The notes under the pieces were generated by a model. The model worked only from the letters and a program-made list of their open reading frames with translations. It did no database searches and was not told the origin of the DNA. From Liolophura sinensis (taxonomy: Eukaryota; Mollusca; Polyplacophora; Chitonida; Chitonidae), in contig NC_088300.1 in assembly GCF_032854445.1 (NCBI RefSeq), positions 21,745,608 through 21,809,607 on the forward strand: a DNA stretch of 64,000 bases, in the 5' to 3' direction. This document shows, one piece after another, positions 44,901 to 59,900 of this stretch (its first letter is position 1; every line of letters begins with the position of its first letter). Position numbers and translations under genes: made by a program.

Positions 44901-47900
44901 ATCTTAGTGATAAACATAAACTTTAGAACAATCAGAATAAATTTCTACCCCTTTTTGTGGAAACTTCTTTAACCAGTGTTGTGGAGGGCACTAAATAAAT
45001 AGAAATTTTACACTGCATACATGTCAGCTGGTCCCATTAAGGACATAATTCCTAAACCAGTGGGGTCAGTTATTCATGGGTGTATTAAAGTCAACCCACA
45101 CCTAAACCTTCACAGCGGGTTCATGTTAATCCATGTAACAAATGGAACTTACGACAAAATTTACCTAAAATTTTATCCGACAAATAAATGACGATAGCTT
45201 TTGGTCCTGCAACTTACATTTTCACAACAGGATATCATCGTAACTTCCAAACAAATCCCAAAACACCTTTCTAAGAACTGTTGAACTCTCAGAATCAGGA
45301 AAAATATGCAACTTAGTCATGTTCACAACTTGATGTCATCTATCATAAGTTCAAACTAATTGTACTGCGAGGTCTTAATTGCAATACACTTTCAAACAAC
45401 CGTGCTGTGAAAGACATAGTTCTATTTGGCTATTGACTTCTACAGCATAACTGCTGAAGACTAAAAATTCAAACCAAGTAATGAATGAAAAAAGTAATCA
45501 TGAAACAAGCCCTGGCATACATGTATGTGTTAAACACGGCAACACAACACTCTATACATACAACAACAATCCAGGCAAAGTTAGAATGCACGACAACACC
45601 AATAAATCAACATGCTAAATGTATATATAAATGATGCATAAGATGATCAATCTTGGGTTAGCAACGACAAGTGAACGAGAAAACAAATGTACTTCAACCT
45701 AACATATTTTAATTGAAAATCAATTAAGAACAGATTGATGACCAAACTTCAAACAAATGTTCCTGGATGGTTAGTTGACAGATCCTCATACATTGATTCT
45801 GCATAACTGATTGACAGAGCCTCAAAAAATGATTCTGGCAGGTCCATTGATAGAAAATCAAACAGTAATTGTAGATGATCAGATGATAGAGCCTTTAACA
45901 ATGATCCTGCATAATTGATTAATGGAATCTTTAATAGAACTTAAAAATGATTTTGAATGGTCTGTTGATATGAGTCTGAAACATAGATTCGCAGGTCATG
46001 ATGTTGCTGGACAATCAACTTAAACAATGACCTTGGATGGCTGGTTGACAGAACCTTTGACAATAATACTGAACAGTCAGTTGACAAATGATCCTTGACG
46101 TTAGATGGTTGAATGACAGAGCCTTAAATGTAGGCCCTGTTTGGTTAGTTGACAAAACCTTTGACAATAATAATGGACAGTCAGTTGATAGAATCTTGAC
46201 AAATGATCTTTGAAGCGAGATGGTCGAATGAGAGAGCCTTAAATGTAGAAGCTGTTTGGTTAGGTGACAGAACCTTTGACAATAATACTGGACAGTCAGT
46301 ATACAGAATCTTGACAAATGATCCTTGAAGCGAGATGGTCGACTGAGAGAGCCTTAAATGAAGACCCTGCATGGTTGGTTGACAGAACCTTTGACAATAA
46401 TACCGGACAGCCAGTAGAAAGAATCTTGACAAATGATCCTTGAAGCGAGATGGTCGACTGAGAGAGCCTTAAATGAAGACCCTGCATGGTTGGTTGACAG
46501 AACCTTTGACAATAATACTGGACAGTCAGTAGAAAGAATCTTGACAATTGATCCTTGAAGCGAGATGGTCGACTGAGAGAGCCTTAAATGAAGACCCTGC
46601 ATGGTTGGTTGACAGAACCTTTGACAATAATACCGGACAGCCAGTAGAAAGAATCTTGACAAATGATCCTTGAAGCGAGATGGTCGACTGAGAGAGCCTT
46701 AAATGAAGACCCTGCATGGCTGGTTGACAGAACCTTTGACAATAATACTGGACAGTCAGTAGAAATGATCCTTGATGGTATATCTGCTGAACAATGACCT
46801 TGAGGAATTTATATCAGTGTAGTGAGGAATGATCCTTGATGGTATATCTGCTGAACAATGACCTTGAGGAATTTATATCAAAGCAGTGAGGAATGATTCT
46901 TGATGATATATCTGCTGAACAATGACCTTGGGAAATTTATATCAATGTAGTGAGGAATATATCTGCTGAACAATGACACTGGGAATTTATATCAAAGTAG
47001 AGAGGAATGATCCTTGATGGTATATCTGCTGAACAATGACCTTCGGGAATCTATATCAAAGCAGTGAGGAATGATTCTTGATTTATTTACTTAATTGGTG
47101 TTTTACGCCGTACTCAAGAATATTTTTGACTTGTACCACGCAGCCAGTCTCATGTTGGCAGCATGAACTCTTAGTACACCACCTTGGCGGGAGGCTCCTG
47201 GGTCATTGCTCTGTGCAGACATGCTAACCCCCTCAGCCACAGCAGCCATAAACAATCCTTATGTATACACATATCTGCTGAACAAAGACCTTGGCGAAAT
47301 AAAAAGGAATGATCCTTGACAGCACATCTGCAGAACGATGACCCTGGAGAATCTATACCAAATTAGCAAGGCATGATCCTTGATGGTAAACATGTATCTG
47401 CTGAACAATGACCTTGGGAAGTTTATACCAAATTAGTGAGGAATTAACCTTGATGTCCGTGTCTCCATGCTGGTGTGCTAACCCCTCTCAGCCACAGAGG
47501 CCCTGAATGATCCTTGTATATGCAAATATCTGCTGAACAATGACTTCGACGAATTTATACCAAATTAATGAAGAATGATCCTTGACAGTGTAACTGCTGA
47601 GCAATGACCTTCAACAATGCTTGTTGATGGTATATCTGCTAAACAGTGATTGTAGGCATTTTACACCAAATTAGTGAGGAATGATCCTTGATGGTATACA
47701 TGTAGCTGGTGAACAATACATGTATCTGCTGACCAATGACCTTGGAAAGTCTATACCAAATTAGTGAGGAATGATCCTTGATGGTATACATGTAGCTGCT
47801 GAACAATACATGTATCTGCTGACCAATGACCTTGGAAAGTCTATACCAAATTAGTGAGGAATGATCCTTGATGGTATACATGTAGCTGCTGAACAATACA

Positions 47901-50900
47901 TGTATCTGCTGACCAATGACCTTGGAAAGTCTATACCAAATAGGTGAGGAATGATCCTTGATGGTATACATGTAGCTGCTGAACAATACATGTATCTGCT
48001 GACCAATGACCTTGGAAAGTCTATACCAAATTAGTGAGGAATGATCCTTGATGGTATACATGTAGCTGCTGAACAATGATCCAAGGTCATGCATATAAAA
48101 GTTCAGCAATTTAAACCTAGTGTGATTAAAATCAAGAGACATATACTTTACAACTCAGTGTATACTAAATCAACCTACATGTATTATGATGATATTAGTG
48201 GTACATGAAGTTGATGAACAGGTCTACATGATGATCAAACTTTTATGTTAGAAGTGTTATTCTTGTATTTAATACATTATATCAACATCACAACAAATTA
48301 GTGCTGAAAACATAAAGATGTGAGGGTGGGGATTAAGCAGAGATAGACCATGGCCAGTCAAGGAACAGACAAACACGTTTGTAACAGTGCGCAGTTTCTA
48401 AAACATCCTATAGTTACCGAAGATATTTCTGGATTTAGTTGTTGTACATTGGATACAGTAGACGAGCGTTCTCTCCTTGGAGAGAGCTGGTTGGCAGTCT
48501 TGGGCAGAAGAACATTTTCAAGACTCGGAGAAAGCGAATTCCTGTGAGAAGGTGTGTAACGTTGATGATTATCTGCACGTAAACTTGTTGCAATAAACGG
48601 CTCTTGTCTATCTAGAGAGGCACTTCTTGGAGAGACTTTCCAAGTTGCAGATCTGGGAGAAATTTCCTGGAAAAGTTTGCCGTCAGTTCTGCTCCCCCTA
48701 AATTTTGCTTCTGGAGAAGATCCTCTTCGTGAAGCAGAATGCCAATGTCTTGGTGAACGGTTAGAGCTGTCCAGTTGTGACGTTTCTGATCGGTCAGAAT
48801 GGAATGTCAAATTCCCTGTGGATGTGGTCAAGCCCAGGCCACTTGTTGACAAGTCTCTCTTCCCTGTTGACCAGAAACTGTCTGAAATCGACAAAGTAAA
48901 CTGGGGCGTTGCGAAAGAACTGTTCAATGACTGTGGAAATCCACTGTCTTGTCGTCCAGATGAGTCAAGCCCTGACTGGATGAGACTTCGCAGAGAAGAG
49001 CCCTGTGATGTTGTTGTACTTGGGAAGCACACACCCGCGTCTAAACTGGACAGACTTGCCCTACGTACTCCGTGACTAAGTGGAAACACTCTACGTGAGA
49101 GTTCCCTGTGCTTTTGGTTTAATTCACGAAGCCGAGCTTGGTAAATCCGAATCTTTTCAGCTAATTCCTGAAATCAAGTCAAGTTAGTTCACCAATAACC
49201 ACAGGATGCAGTACAGATCAACCCCAATAAAATACCAAAAGCTAGGCAGTGATAGCAAGACACTATTCCTTGTGGCAGTGCGTATAACATATATTGAGGT
49301 GCTGTGCTAAATAAATACTAGTTGTGTAATGCTTGAGTTGGTAACAGATATTTGATGGAATGATTAAGCTGTTGTTTCAGCAAATATTTGATATTAATCA
49401 TAGTGAATTTGAGATTTTTGCCGGCATTTCATAAAACTATCAGAAAACTGTATTATACACGTATATATGTAGTTTTATGGTTTTTATCAAAGAAAAAGCT
49501 AAGGAAGGCAGTAAGGGTTGATGAGACAAGAGATATCCATCCAGTCACCTGGATTAACACCTCATGCATGGACATTTTACTGATTACAATTTATGTGTGT
49601 GGAAACATTCTAGTTGAAGTAGTCTTCGTTAAAATCAAACTCATGTTTTTCTGTCACATGCACACACGCATTGCTGACACCATCATGCACGCACACATTG
49701 CTGACACCATCATGCACGCATACATTGCTGACACCATCATGCACACATACATTGCTGACATCATCATGCACACACATTGCTGACACCATCACTCCCATAC
49801 AAGTCATTTCAATGCTTCCAGAAAAGATTACAGAGCAATATTAGAGCTGAATTAATACATACATGTATTTAGCGTGAAACCAATTTAACCCAACAGTCAT
49901 TTTAAAAAGTATTTATCACTTCTTTTCGCAAATGGATTTGTCTCCTGCATATGATTTCAAGGTTAGTTTATTAAATGTTGCTTATAAAAACCTGGCGTAC
50001 AGATCACTTTTAAAAACAAATTCTTATAATTTAAGTCACAGTTCTAGAACTGTACAACAGCAAAAAAAATATGACCATAACAGTCAGTTCAAAATGGTTT
50101 CACTGTGACAGTTTCCAAAAATGCGTAAGCAAACAATTAGGAAAAATGTGCACTTACAGTGTGTTCCGTCATCTGTTGCCTCAATGCCCCAACATTGGTG
50201 GCAGTTACTGGTGTGTCTCGCAGCTGTCTTTGAGCATCCTCAATGGCTACGGTAAGATTGTGGATTTCTTGCTCGTACTCCTCTTCCAGCTGAACTGCAT
50301 CGCGAAGCTGCTCCAGCTGGTCTGTGGCATGCTGGGAAAGATGGTCAATTTGCCGAAGTAGTCGAGCAGCATCCACTGGGTTGACTTTCTTTAGTCCAAG
50401 TGTTTGAGGGGGATGTTCAAGAATGGTTGTGGCTCTGACCTTTTGACCTTGAATATCTTCTAACAGCAACTGTATGTGGTAAATAAAAGTATAAAAACAA
50501 CTGGTATCAAAGAAAGCCTCATTCATTTCCCTGAAATATGCCATCTTGTTCATATTTTTTGTCTACATGAATGTTTAACACCAAACTTTTGAATAATTTA
50601 CTTACACAATGCCAGTCAAGTTTTATGGGCGGAGGAAACCAAAGAACACAAAGGGTGCAACTACACTGACAAACTGACATGCATGTTTGCATGCCATACT
50701 GGTGTAAAACAAGTGATGTTCAACAAATGTTTGACAGTGTCTCCAAGGACCCATGAACAGTAGGAACAATGGAATTGACAAATTCTGGTTGGGACTTGAC
50801 CCACATTTGATGACCGGCGATTGATAGCCACGAGTTCCTCCCTTTTCTCATTTTATCACAGTGACCGGTGTTTTCATTGAAACGATTTGATTTCAAATAC

Positions 50901-53900
50901 AATGAACACCATAGGACATCACTCAAAACACTGAAGGACAAAAAGGCTGATTGTATCAATAGTCTATTCATGTGAAAATCATCTATGTCACCTAACCTCT
51001 TGTTTTTCCAATTGAAGCCTAAGTGGCTCTCCTGCATCTCTAACCATCAGGTGTGCCCGCGTCTGATCTATCCAATGGTAAAGCTCAGCTGTGTCTCTCT
51101 CGTACTCCAACACTTCAGTGTTTGCCTGCTCCAGCAGGTGCAGCCTGTCACCAAGCTGCGCCTGGATAAACTTGATGCGGTTTGACAGGTCATCCATGTT
51201 GGCTTTCACTGGAGTCGCATCGCACAGTTTGCCTAAGTCTTTCACTGAGCTCTGTAAATCATGGAGTCTAACCAGGTACCGTTCTGCATCCTTGGACAAA
51301 GCCTGTAATGTGAAATAAGCAAACAAGTAAACAAGTAACAAGTAAAAGTTAATATTTTAATTCCATTCAGCAGAAGGATATACATAAATATTTATGGACA
51401 TCAAACAGATATCTTCAAACTGGAATGTCGTATGAACAGTGAGCATCCTTGCAGCAAGGTCTAGAGGTCTAGGCATAGACAAACTGATTCCGTGACAGGA
51501 AGACCCATGCAAATCAATGCACTTATTCAAGCAATATATATCATGTTCAAAAATGTAATACAAGGTCTGTATACTCTGACCAACACGCACAATTTTTAAC
51601 TTGCCATTAGGGCCTTCCATAGTTTTCTCGTCTCATTCATCGAATGACACTCACTGCCAAAGATTCATTCTCGTGTGTATATGCAAGTTCTTTTGAGCTG
51701 CACCCAACCACGAATGTTTAAGCCGTCGCACTGTGTGTGATACTGAACCTGCATGACAAGTTGCCACGACAGACGTTCTTGCGGTGTGCTCATCATATCA
51801 CTGTGACAAACAGTAGAACAGATCCGAACAATACCTTACTCCTCAACAATAGACCCCCAGGACTGAAGTGTTGGACAAAACCAAACACTATTGATTTCTC
51901 ACGCAAAATTGACTTCAGTGTCTACTGGTCAATGGAAGTCTTACAACAGGAAGGAATTAAACTACAACTGCAAATCTGTGGAAAGGTATCTCCAAACCAT
52001 TCAGCTTTTACCTTGATGTCTGAATTGACAGAATGATTGACATTTCTAACCCTTATAAACTGACTTTAAAAGCAATGAATAACAAAATTTCTGTACAACT
52101 TTCTCCTTTCATAGTGTGTTGAGATGCATTCTAAAGTCAGTCCACATTAAAACACACTCTAGAGCCATTCTCAAGACTTTTTAATTTATTTATTTATTAC
52201 ACTGATGTTTTACGTCACACTTTAGAATGTTTGACTTATATGACGGCAACCAGCATTATGATGGGGGAAGCCGGGCAGAGGCCTCAGGAAACTAAGGATG
52301 ATCCGCTGGTTGCTGGCAGCTTTCCATGTATGACAAGAGAAAGCCAGAATGAGTTTGGCCTTGCGTTTGTGAGAGGCTTCTGAGTAATACATATCTTGAT
52401 ACATAACCAATCTTATAACATAAAATGGAGGTATTCTACAGCTTGGCAACTTTTTTCCCCATAATAATAGCTGCAAACAAAAAAGCAAGGCATGTATTCA
52501 TCAACAGCAATAAAAATAACCAAAAAGAAAACCATAACCAAGACCTTTTCTATCAAATGTATATTTGAATTTAACCCCATCAGTACTCACCTTATGCTCA
52601 TGTAACTTCTGCTTGACATCCTCAAAGCTGCTTGCAGCTAGTGGTTTGTTCAGTATCTCTTCTGACCTCTGCACCCAGGAACTGACCTCAGTGACCTTAT
52701 CATCAATCAGACCCTTGACCTCGCATGCACGCTGCAGATTCTCATCCCTCTCTTTCGCTTTCTTTTGAAGGTTGAACCATTTCTTGGAAACTTTGGAGAA
52801 CGACTTTTGAGTGGAATCTTTCTCAGAAGGATTAGAAGTGTGCAAACTTATTTCTCTGCCAACTTCTTTTAAGGCTGTCAGTTTCTCCTTGAAAGGCTCA
52901 AACTCACTTACAAGTTGCTGAAAGAGTGAAAATTATGCATACAAATCACTGTGTTGTTGGGCATTTTCTCTTTTTTTTTATTTTGTGTGGTGTCGTATCA
53001 TGTACAGAGTATTCCTGTGCACAGACTATGAAAGACAGCAATCACACAAAAGAAGACCAACTATCACATTACATAAATATGCTAGAGGCTAGGAGCAATA
53101 TTTCTTCAAAGAAACAATTCTTAACAATGACCACCACTTGAGAGTAATACCACAGTGAAATATTGAAAAAGGTCCAGTGCACATAAACAGCTGTGAATTG
53201 TTTTCATTGTATCACCCATGTTCAAACATAACAGTCCTTAGCAGATGATGCACTTATACCTAATACCTGGCACAATACTGCTCATTTATTTGCACTTCCA
53301 CAACTGTACTCCATTACTTTACTACAATCCAGAGTTCTCTTCCAACATCCTGATGTAGACCTGCACTACAAAGGCGTCCAGCAAAATGCTCCCCTCGCCT
53401 GCCCAGGTGTATTCAGGTGCACTCGTTAGGCCAACAGAAACTCCATGTGTCAATGTAACTTAACAAGGCTGTGTGGATAAAGGTAGCCTGGTACAGGTAA
53501 GGTAATGTTTTATTGTTACTGTTGGGCCTTGACACAGCGCGCCAGGAGCCCGGGAAAAAAGGCATACAATACTATCGATCTACTACAAATAGAAAAACAG
53601 GCCTAGACCCGTTTATCCTGGGTCACCAGAAGCAGGTATGATTCTGGGCATTTTGCCACACTATTGGGAATTGCTTACAACAAAGTCAATATCACCCCAA
53701 GCTCCTTGGCCTTGGTTCCACTACTGAAACACAAGCAAGCAGATTGGAGACTGTTAATCCCCCTATTCAGCCTATTAATTTCTACCTTTACTGGAGTTTG
53801 TAGATAGCCAAGTGACCAAAAAATCTGACAGATGGATTTACGCAGATAGATAGTGATGCAGGTAATGCACTGGTGTATTGAACATCATGCTTACTGATTG

Positions 53901-56900
53901 ATAAATATTGCAGGTATACAGAGGTGTTTGCAATATACTGGGCATTTGACTGGGATTTGGAAGACAGCCAACTCAGTGGAGGAAATGTCAGGCCACATTA
54001 ACAGCACTTCAGCTTGTATGACAGGCTGAATCAATGTGTACATACAGGTATGTACATATAGCGAGTTATCACATTTACAAGATATTAAATGTAGTCTGTA
54101 CTGACATAGACGTGGAAGTTTATTATTGTGTACAACCCAATCTGTGAGGGCAAGGTAAAGTATGCTGACCAGCTACACATATACCCTCAGTCAGTCTTAG
54201 GCAATCAAGGGACATGTAATTTTGTGGATTGGAAGTGGTTTGACACGGATATAACATTGGCAGCAGTACAGCTGACTTTTGTCCAACGATGTTAATCTTA
54301 CAGATTCTCTAAAAACTTAACATGATTTAAATAAATACTCACACCTGTTCCATTGTGTCTGGTCTCACTAATAGTCACAATACTTAGAACAGATTTTCAG
54401 TTGTAAACAATATATGTGATTATACTGTTGTTATACTGTGGAATAACAAAAGTAATAATGCATGCCTCAGAAAGAAACATCACTCATAGTTGTCTAATTC
54501 TTCTTATTTTTGGGACACCTGGTCCGCTCTTTTTAGCAAACATACATGGAACTGTAGCAAGAATATTTGGTTTCCTATTTTTTCACATGGTTAGTCCACC
54601 TAATAAACAACATATTCTTCACTTTTCTCAAAAACTGGGTGAGAAATGTCATTCTTTGCTTTCAGCACTACTAATATCTGTCCTAAAATTGGAAAAATTA
54701 ACCAGAGCTTAGTTTGCTTCCCATTAATGGAGAGGAAAAGGGCAGGGAAACAGACCCCCCCCCCCCCCAATGAGTGATTTTCTTTGTTGAATTATGAAAT
54801 AATCAAATGGAATGAAGTGAGCATGTGACAAAATAATACCTGATACATGAGAAGAATAAGTTAGAACATTCAAAAGGTGGAAAAATCCACAAGGGTATCT
54901 GCAACTTTAGGGTCAAATGTACCGGTGATATTTTGCCAGTCAAATGATCAGATCAGTGGTTTAGGAGTGACACTGTACCAGAATATTTGAATCATATGAC
55001 AGCAGCATGCAAGGTGTCAATGGTAATTTCAACATGTAAACATGTATCATCCTCAACACAATAACTTATTAAACAAAACAAGACCTTTTTTGAACAAGAA
55101 AGGTATTTCAATTACATGTTTATCATCCACACATTTCACCAAGATAATCAATTCAATTATAGTCCAAAACAGTGTGTGACTGACATATTATAAAACAACT
55201 GCAGTCAACTGAGGCAAAAAGGTGCTCTCAAAACAGCCAGTCAAGTGCATGGATACCTCCCACTTTACATACAGATGCGCTCTCCATCACCAGTCACAAA
55301 CCTAAAATGGAATTATCCTCCTACCTGCGGCTGTACGGAATACACCTTAGTGTGTGATCCTCCACTTAAGCAAGGTAAATACTGGTATATGTATATGACC
55401 AGTCAGAAGTTTGGGTGGAGGAAACATGCACAGCCAAGATAAAGCTACATTCCTCTGGCAGATATCTGGCTGACCTATTGGCTTGAATCTACAGCCGAGC
55501 CAACAAGAGTTATATTTTGGAGATGCGACCTCATTGGTCTGCCGTGAGAACAACTAGCCACATGTGGTTATCAATGTCCAAAACAGAACAAGAATGGCAG
55601 TAATTGTTGAAAATGGACAAAGTGGGTGAAAACCCAAAGTCGCCTGGTAACTTGTCTAAAGAAGCCATGTACCAAGTTTCATTTCAGAATAACCAACCCT
55701 TTTGAGTGAGTAAGTGAGTGCATAGGGTTTAACGTCATACTTAACAATTTTTCAACGCTCTTTCATCTAGTGCTGCTTCACTGAGATGACTTACCTAAGG
55801 CAAGTAAGCAGCCCCGCCCAAGCCATTATACTGGTACGGGTCAACCAGTCATTGCACTATCCCTTTTATGTTGAACACCAAGCGAAGAAGCTACAACTTC
55901 CTTTTTTAAGGTCTTAGGCGTGACCCGACCCACGACTGACCCTGGATCTACAGCCTCCAAAGCGGATGCTCTAACAACTGAGCGATCGGGGTAAGTCCAA
56001 CTCTTTGGACTTTCTAGGATTGCAAATCAGGACAATAATGGCCATAATTTTGTCAAAAAGGGAAAAAATGATCCTAAATTCAACCTTGAATTTAGCAAAA
56101 TACCAGCAAAAATATAGCAAAATACCAACCCAATGTGGGATGTACCATTTTGAAAGAAAAAAAAAAAAAAAAATTCTAGGAAAACGGATTCGTGATGGAC
56201 TAGTAGACAAGGTGATAACTTATAGTCCACTCTAGTATTGCATGTGTGTAAATATATTAAATACTTACCTTATGTTCTGCTGCAGCTTGTGGCAGGTCTT
56301 TGACTGGCTGTTTGAGCTGAATGGTTGCTTCCTCTAGCCAGGTGTTAACGAGATTTAGGAGAGTCTGGTACTCCTCACGATCCTCTCGCAGACGTAGTAG
56401 CTCCTCCTCCTTCTCCTTCATGGCCACGCTCAGATCAGCCTGCAGCGATTGCATGGCAACCACTTCATGTCTCAGCTCCACAGGTAGCTCTCGATTTTCG
56501 GAGGTATATTTAGTGGTCTGGACAGACAACAATCTCTTCATCTGCTCCATTCTGATGCTCACTTCTTGTTCCATGAGCTGAAAACAAAAGATATGGTCAC
56601 ATTGTTAAATGCACATGACAAAGAAAAAGTTAATTTGCATTTAATGCTCTTTCTGTGAACTGTTCATGGACGAATGTCTATTGTAAAGTACAAATACATG
56701 AAACCAACCCTAAAATTTATGCTGTTTCTTCAGTATATGCATATATATAGGCAAGAGTGATTTTACATGAAAATATGACTACTGAAGATTTCGTCCCAAA
56801 TCAGCCTCCAAGTCTCAAGTAAGCCATGTAAAATGTGTACTAGGCAACTCTACTTCCCATTTCTGACTTCATATTGTGTGCCACTTTAATATTATTATAG

Positions 56901-59900
56901 TGTTTCTTAGCTACTTCCTCATAATTATCATATCTTGAAATTGAACAGATATGTACAATTATTTCATATTTACATGTCTAAAATCTCCTTAACTCTTTTT
57001 TTTCTAAGTGATCTGTTTCCACTACGTATGTTAAATTCATATACTTATGAAAATATTTTGATTTAAATTTTGACAGAAATCACGGGTATTATTATAACTA
57101 TGGTTACTTTGAACAAAATTTCAAACACATATCTAATAAATATATGCTTTGACAAATCCGGAATACAAACACCAACAGACAGATTTGTTTATTGTTTTAT
57201 TGATTTGATTGGGTTTTATACTCTACAGTAAGAATTGAGCAGATATATTCAAATCTCCCATATGAAGTTAGTAAATGAACCACACACCTTTTGCTTCTCC
57301 AGCCTCTCCTGGCTCTGAGCAGGGTCTTTACCAGGTCGCAGGTTTGACAGTTGTTGTTGTGTGTCCTTGAGCCAGCTGATAGTCTGCTGGATCTCTGTCT
57401 GGAAGGTTTCACGATCATCCATCTCTTCCTGAATCGTCTGCTCACACTCCTTCACATTTTCATTCACCCTAAAATGGAGATGATTGAAGTATTAATTGAT
57501 AAAATTATATTGAGGAAGTAAATGTACCATGCAAAATAAGGGATCTACTCGATTTCCTTCTGAAATTGAAAGTCTTTCTGAAGCCTTTCTAACTTGATTT
57601 TGGGAAAACTTAAAGAAGCAGAAGAGCTTGAATATAGTGAACAGAGGATATATTGTGGAACAGGAGTTGGTACCCTCACATCATCTTAATATTACATGTT
57701 TGTACATGTGAATAACTGAAAGCCATTTAATTGAGATGTTTGAAACAAGACACATCCTCTGTTATATCAAAAAGGTCTGTATGAAACATTGTCTGAAATA
57801 GCCTTTGACTCTTGTTGCACTGTGATGTCAACGGAGGGAGCTAATTCACATCCTATCAGTTGTATGATGGTGCCCAGACATACCTGTCAAACTGCTCTAT
57901 CAGCTGTATCATGCGCTCTTGAACATGGACTTTGGCCTCTGCCCCGGGTAGTTTTCGCTGCAATGCCTGGGCCTGTTTCTTTAAGGTGGCTAACTGAGGC
58001 TGGATCACAAGCAGCTTGTCACTCTGAGCCTGAAAACAGGATTGATATGACTAATTAGTGGGTGGGATGACTAACTGGTTGTATTCTTCCATCACGACCA
58101 TTGGCCCCAAGATCACCAAGCTGTCTTTCACTTACATCAAACTAAGTCTGAACTAGTGATATCATTCCTGAAACCATTTGAAAGTAAATGCTAATTTCCA
58201 CTCTTGTCTTGAAGGTTTAAGACAACTTTTAGTATTAGAAACAAAAATTCTTAATTTGAGTCACAATTTGAGGGCAGTAAAGATAAGTGCAGTAAGTTAA
58301 GTTCAAATCTGACTTGATCAAGTCTAAGACAGCTTCTTGACCCTGGGGACAGGTTTTAGTAACTCTAGAACTATATGTACTGATATCTACTTTCCACTCA
58401 TTGTGCTTGGAGCAGATTCTGCTGGAAACACACTAGCACAGCGTATTGAGGTGTTCCTGTGGAGTCAGTTATAGTGGATAATAGCACAGAGCAATCATCC
58501 AATTAACATTATCTTCAAGGTATTAGGAGAGCATCAACTTTCAATCTTAAGACTTAATACATGTATCTCAAAAGTATACTGGTATTTTTGCTGATAACAG
58601 ATAAAATTAAAACTAATGTGAGAAAAAGAAACAACAACGGTCCTGCTCTCATTTGAAAGCCACACACAAATAATATTTCCAGAGTGTACCTTGACATCCT
58701 GTTGTGTTTTAGTAAGCTCCTCAGAGGTCATGCCCTTGACCTCTGTGGTGGGCGCATCAAGGTTGACTTCACTAAGGTGACGTTGTAGAGAAACTACAAT
58801 GTCTTTGTAGGACTCATACTCCTTGTCCAGATCCTGCAAACAGGCCACATCAAATGTTACATGTTACACTGATTTTAATCAGTAACAGATATGGAAAATC
58901 TATTAATGTAAGGCATTTTCATATGTGTACTCACAAAACCTTCCAAAAACCAACTCATACTTTCATAAATTTCTGATCTCTCAACCAATTTTTAAAAATT
59001 ACTCGAGCACACTGTACCGTAACAGAAAAAACAAATTTAGGATAATTTCAAGTTGTTTGGTGAACCCCACCACCACAGGAATCTCTGAGTATTCTGCAAC
59101 TGAACCAAACTTACCTGTAATGATCCTTGTTTGTTTTCCACCTGTGAGACTAGAAGGTTCCATCTTTCGTTAACACCGTTCACCACTTGACTAATGGCCT
59201 CGCGACTCTCCACACTGGCAAACTGACCCAAGTCTCGGGTCTTGGAGTTCAATTCATCAATGGCATGGCGCTGTTGTTCCAAGACATCACGGAATTCCTG
59301 CAGGTAACATCATAGAATTTTGGGGAAAAGACACAGAGACAGCACCATTTTTTTTTTTGGCAAATATGTTATGAAATATTTATGTTGTACTTATTTCACA
59401 GACCTACTGAATAAAGCCAAATTACATGCAGGTATAATAATAATCTAAGACGTTAACACAACTGATACAAACTTGATTCATATACAGCAAAAAGTAAAAT
59501 ATAAAAAATATCAAAACTGAAAGACAAAAAACAGGTAAATTTGATTGGGAAGTATTAACATTCTTCATACATTATTAATATGAAAGCTTTCTGTTTTTGA
59601 CATAAATGGCATGACAAATTTGACTGATTGGACTAATTAACCACTCCCTATACTATTACATGAAGAGTCTTGGTTGTTTTCCCCATGATGTTAAAGATAA
59701 TTCCTCCAGCGTACCTGTGAGTGTCTGAGCTGCTGGTTTGTGTCATCTGGTCCACGCACAATCCCTGTACTGAGGCTACTCCACTGTTCCTCTAACTGGT
59801 TTAACGTCTCAATTGCGTGCTGGCTCGCAAGCTGTGTAACCACAAATATCAGCAACCATAAATATCAGCAACCACAAATATAGGCAACCACAAATGTCAG

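Noticed and set aside
47639-48142. 167-codon minus-strand frame with 30-residue periodicity
   Set aside because: It is the 90-bp minisatellite read in a frame that happens to lack stops; it lies in an intron and has no coding features.
48358-48417. Read-through of E15 to a stop, as a C-terminal truncated isoform
   Set aside because: The GTAACT donor makes the exon exactly 750 nt and in phase with E16, which is the simpler reading; intron retention cannot be excluded.
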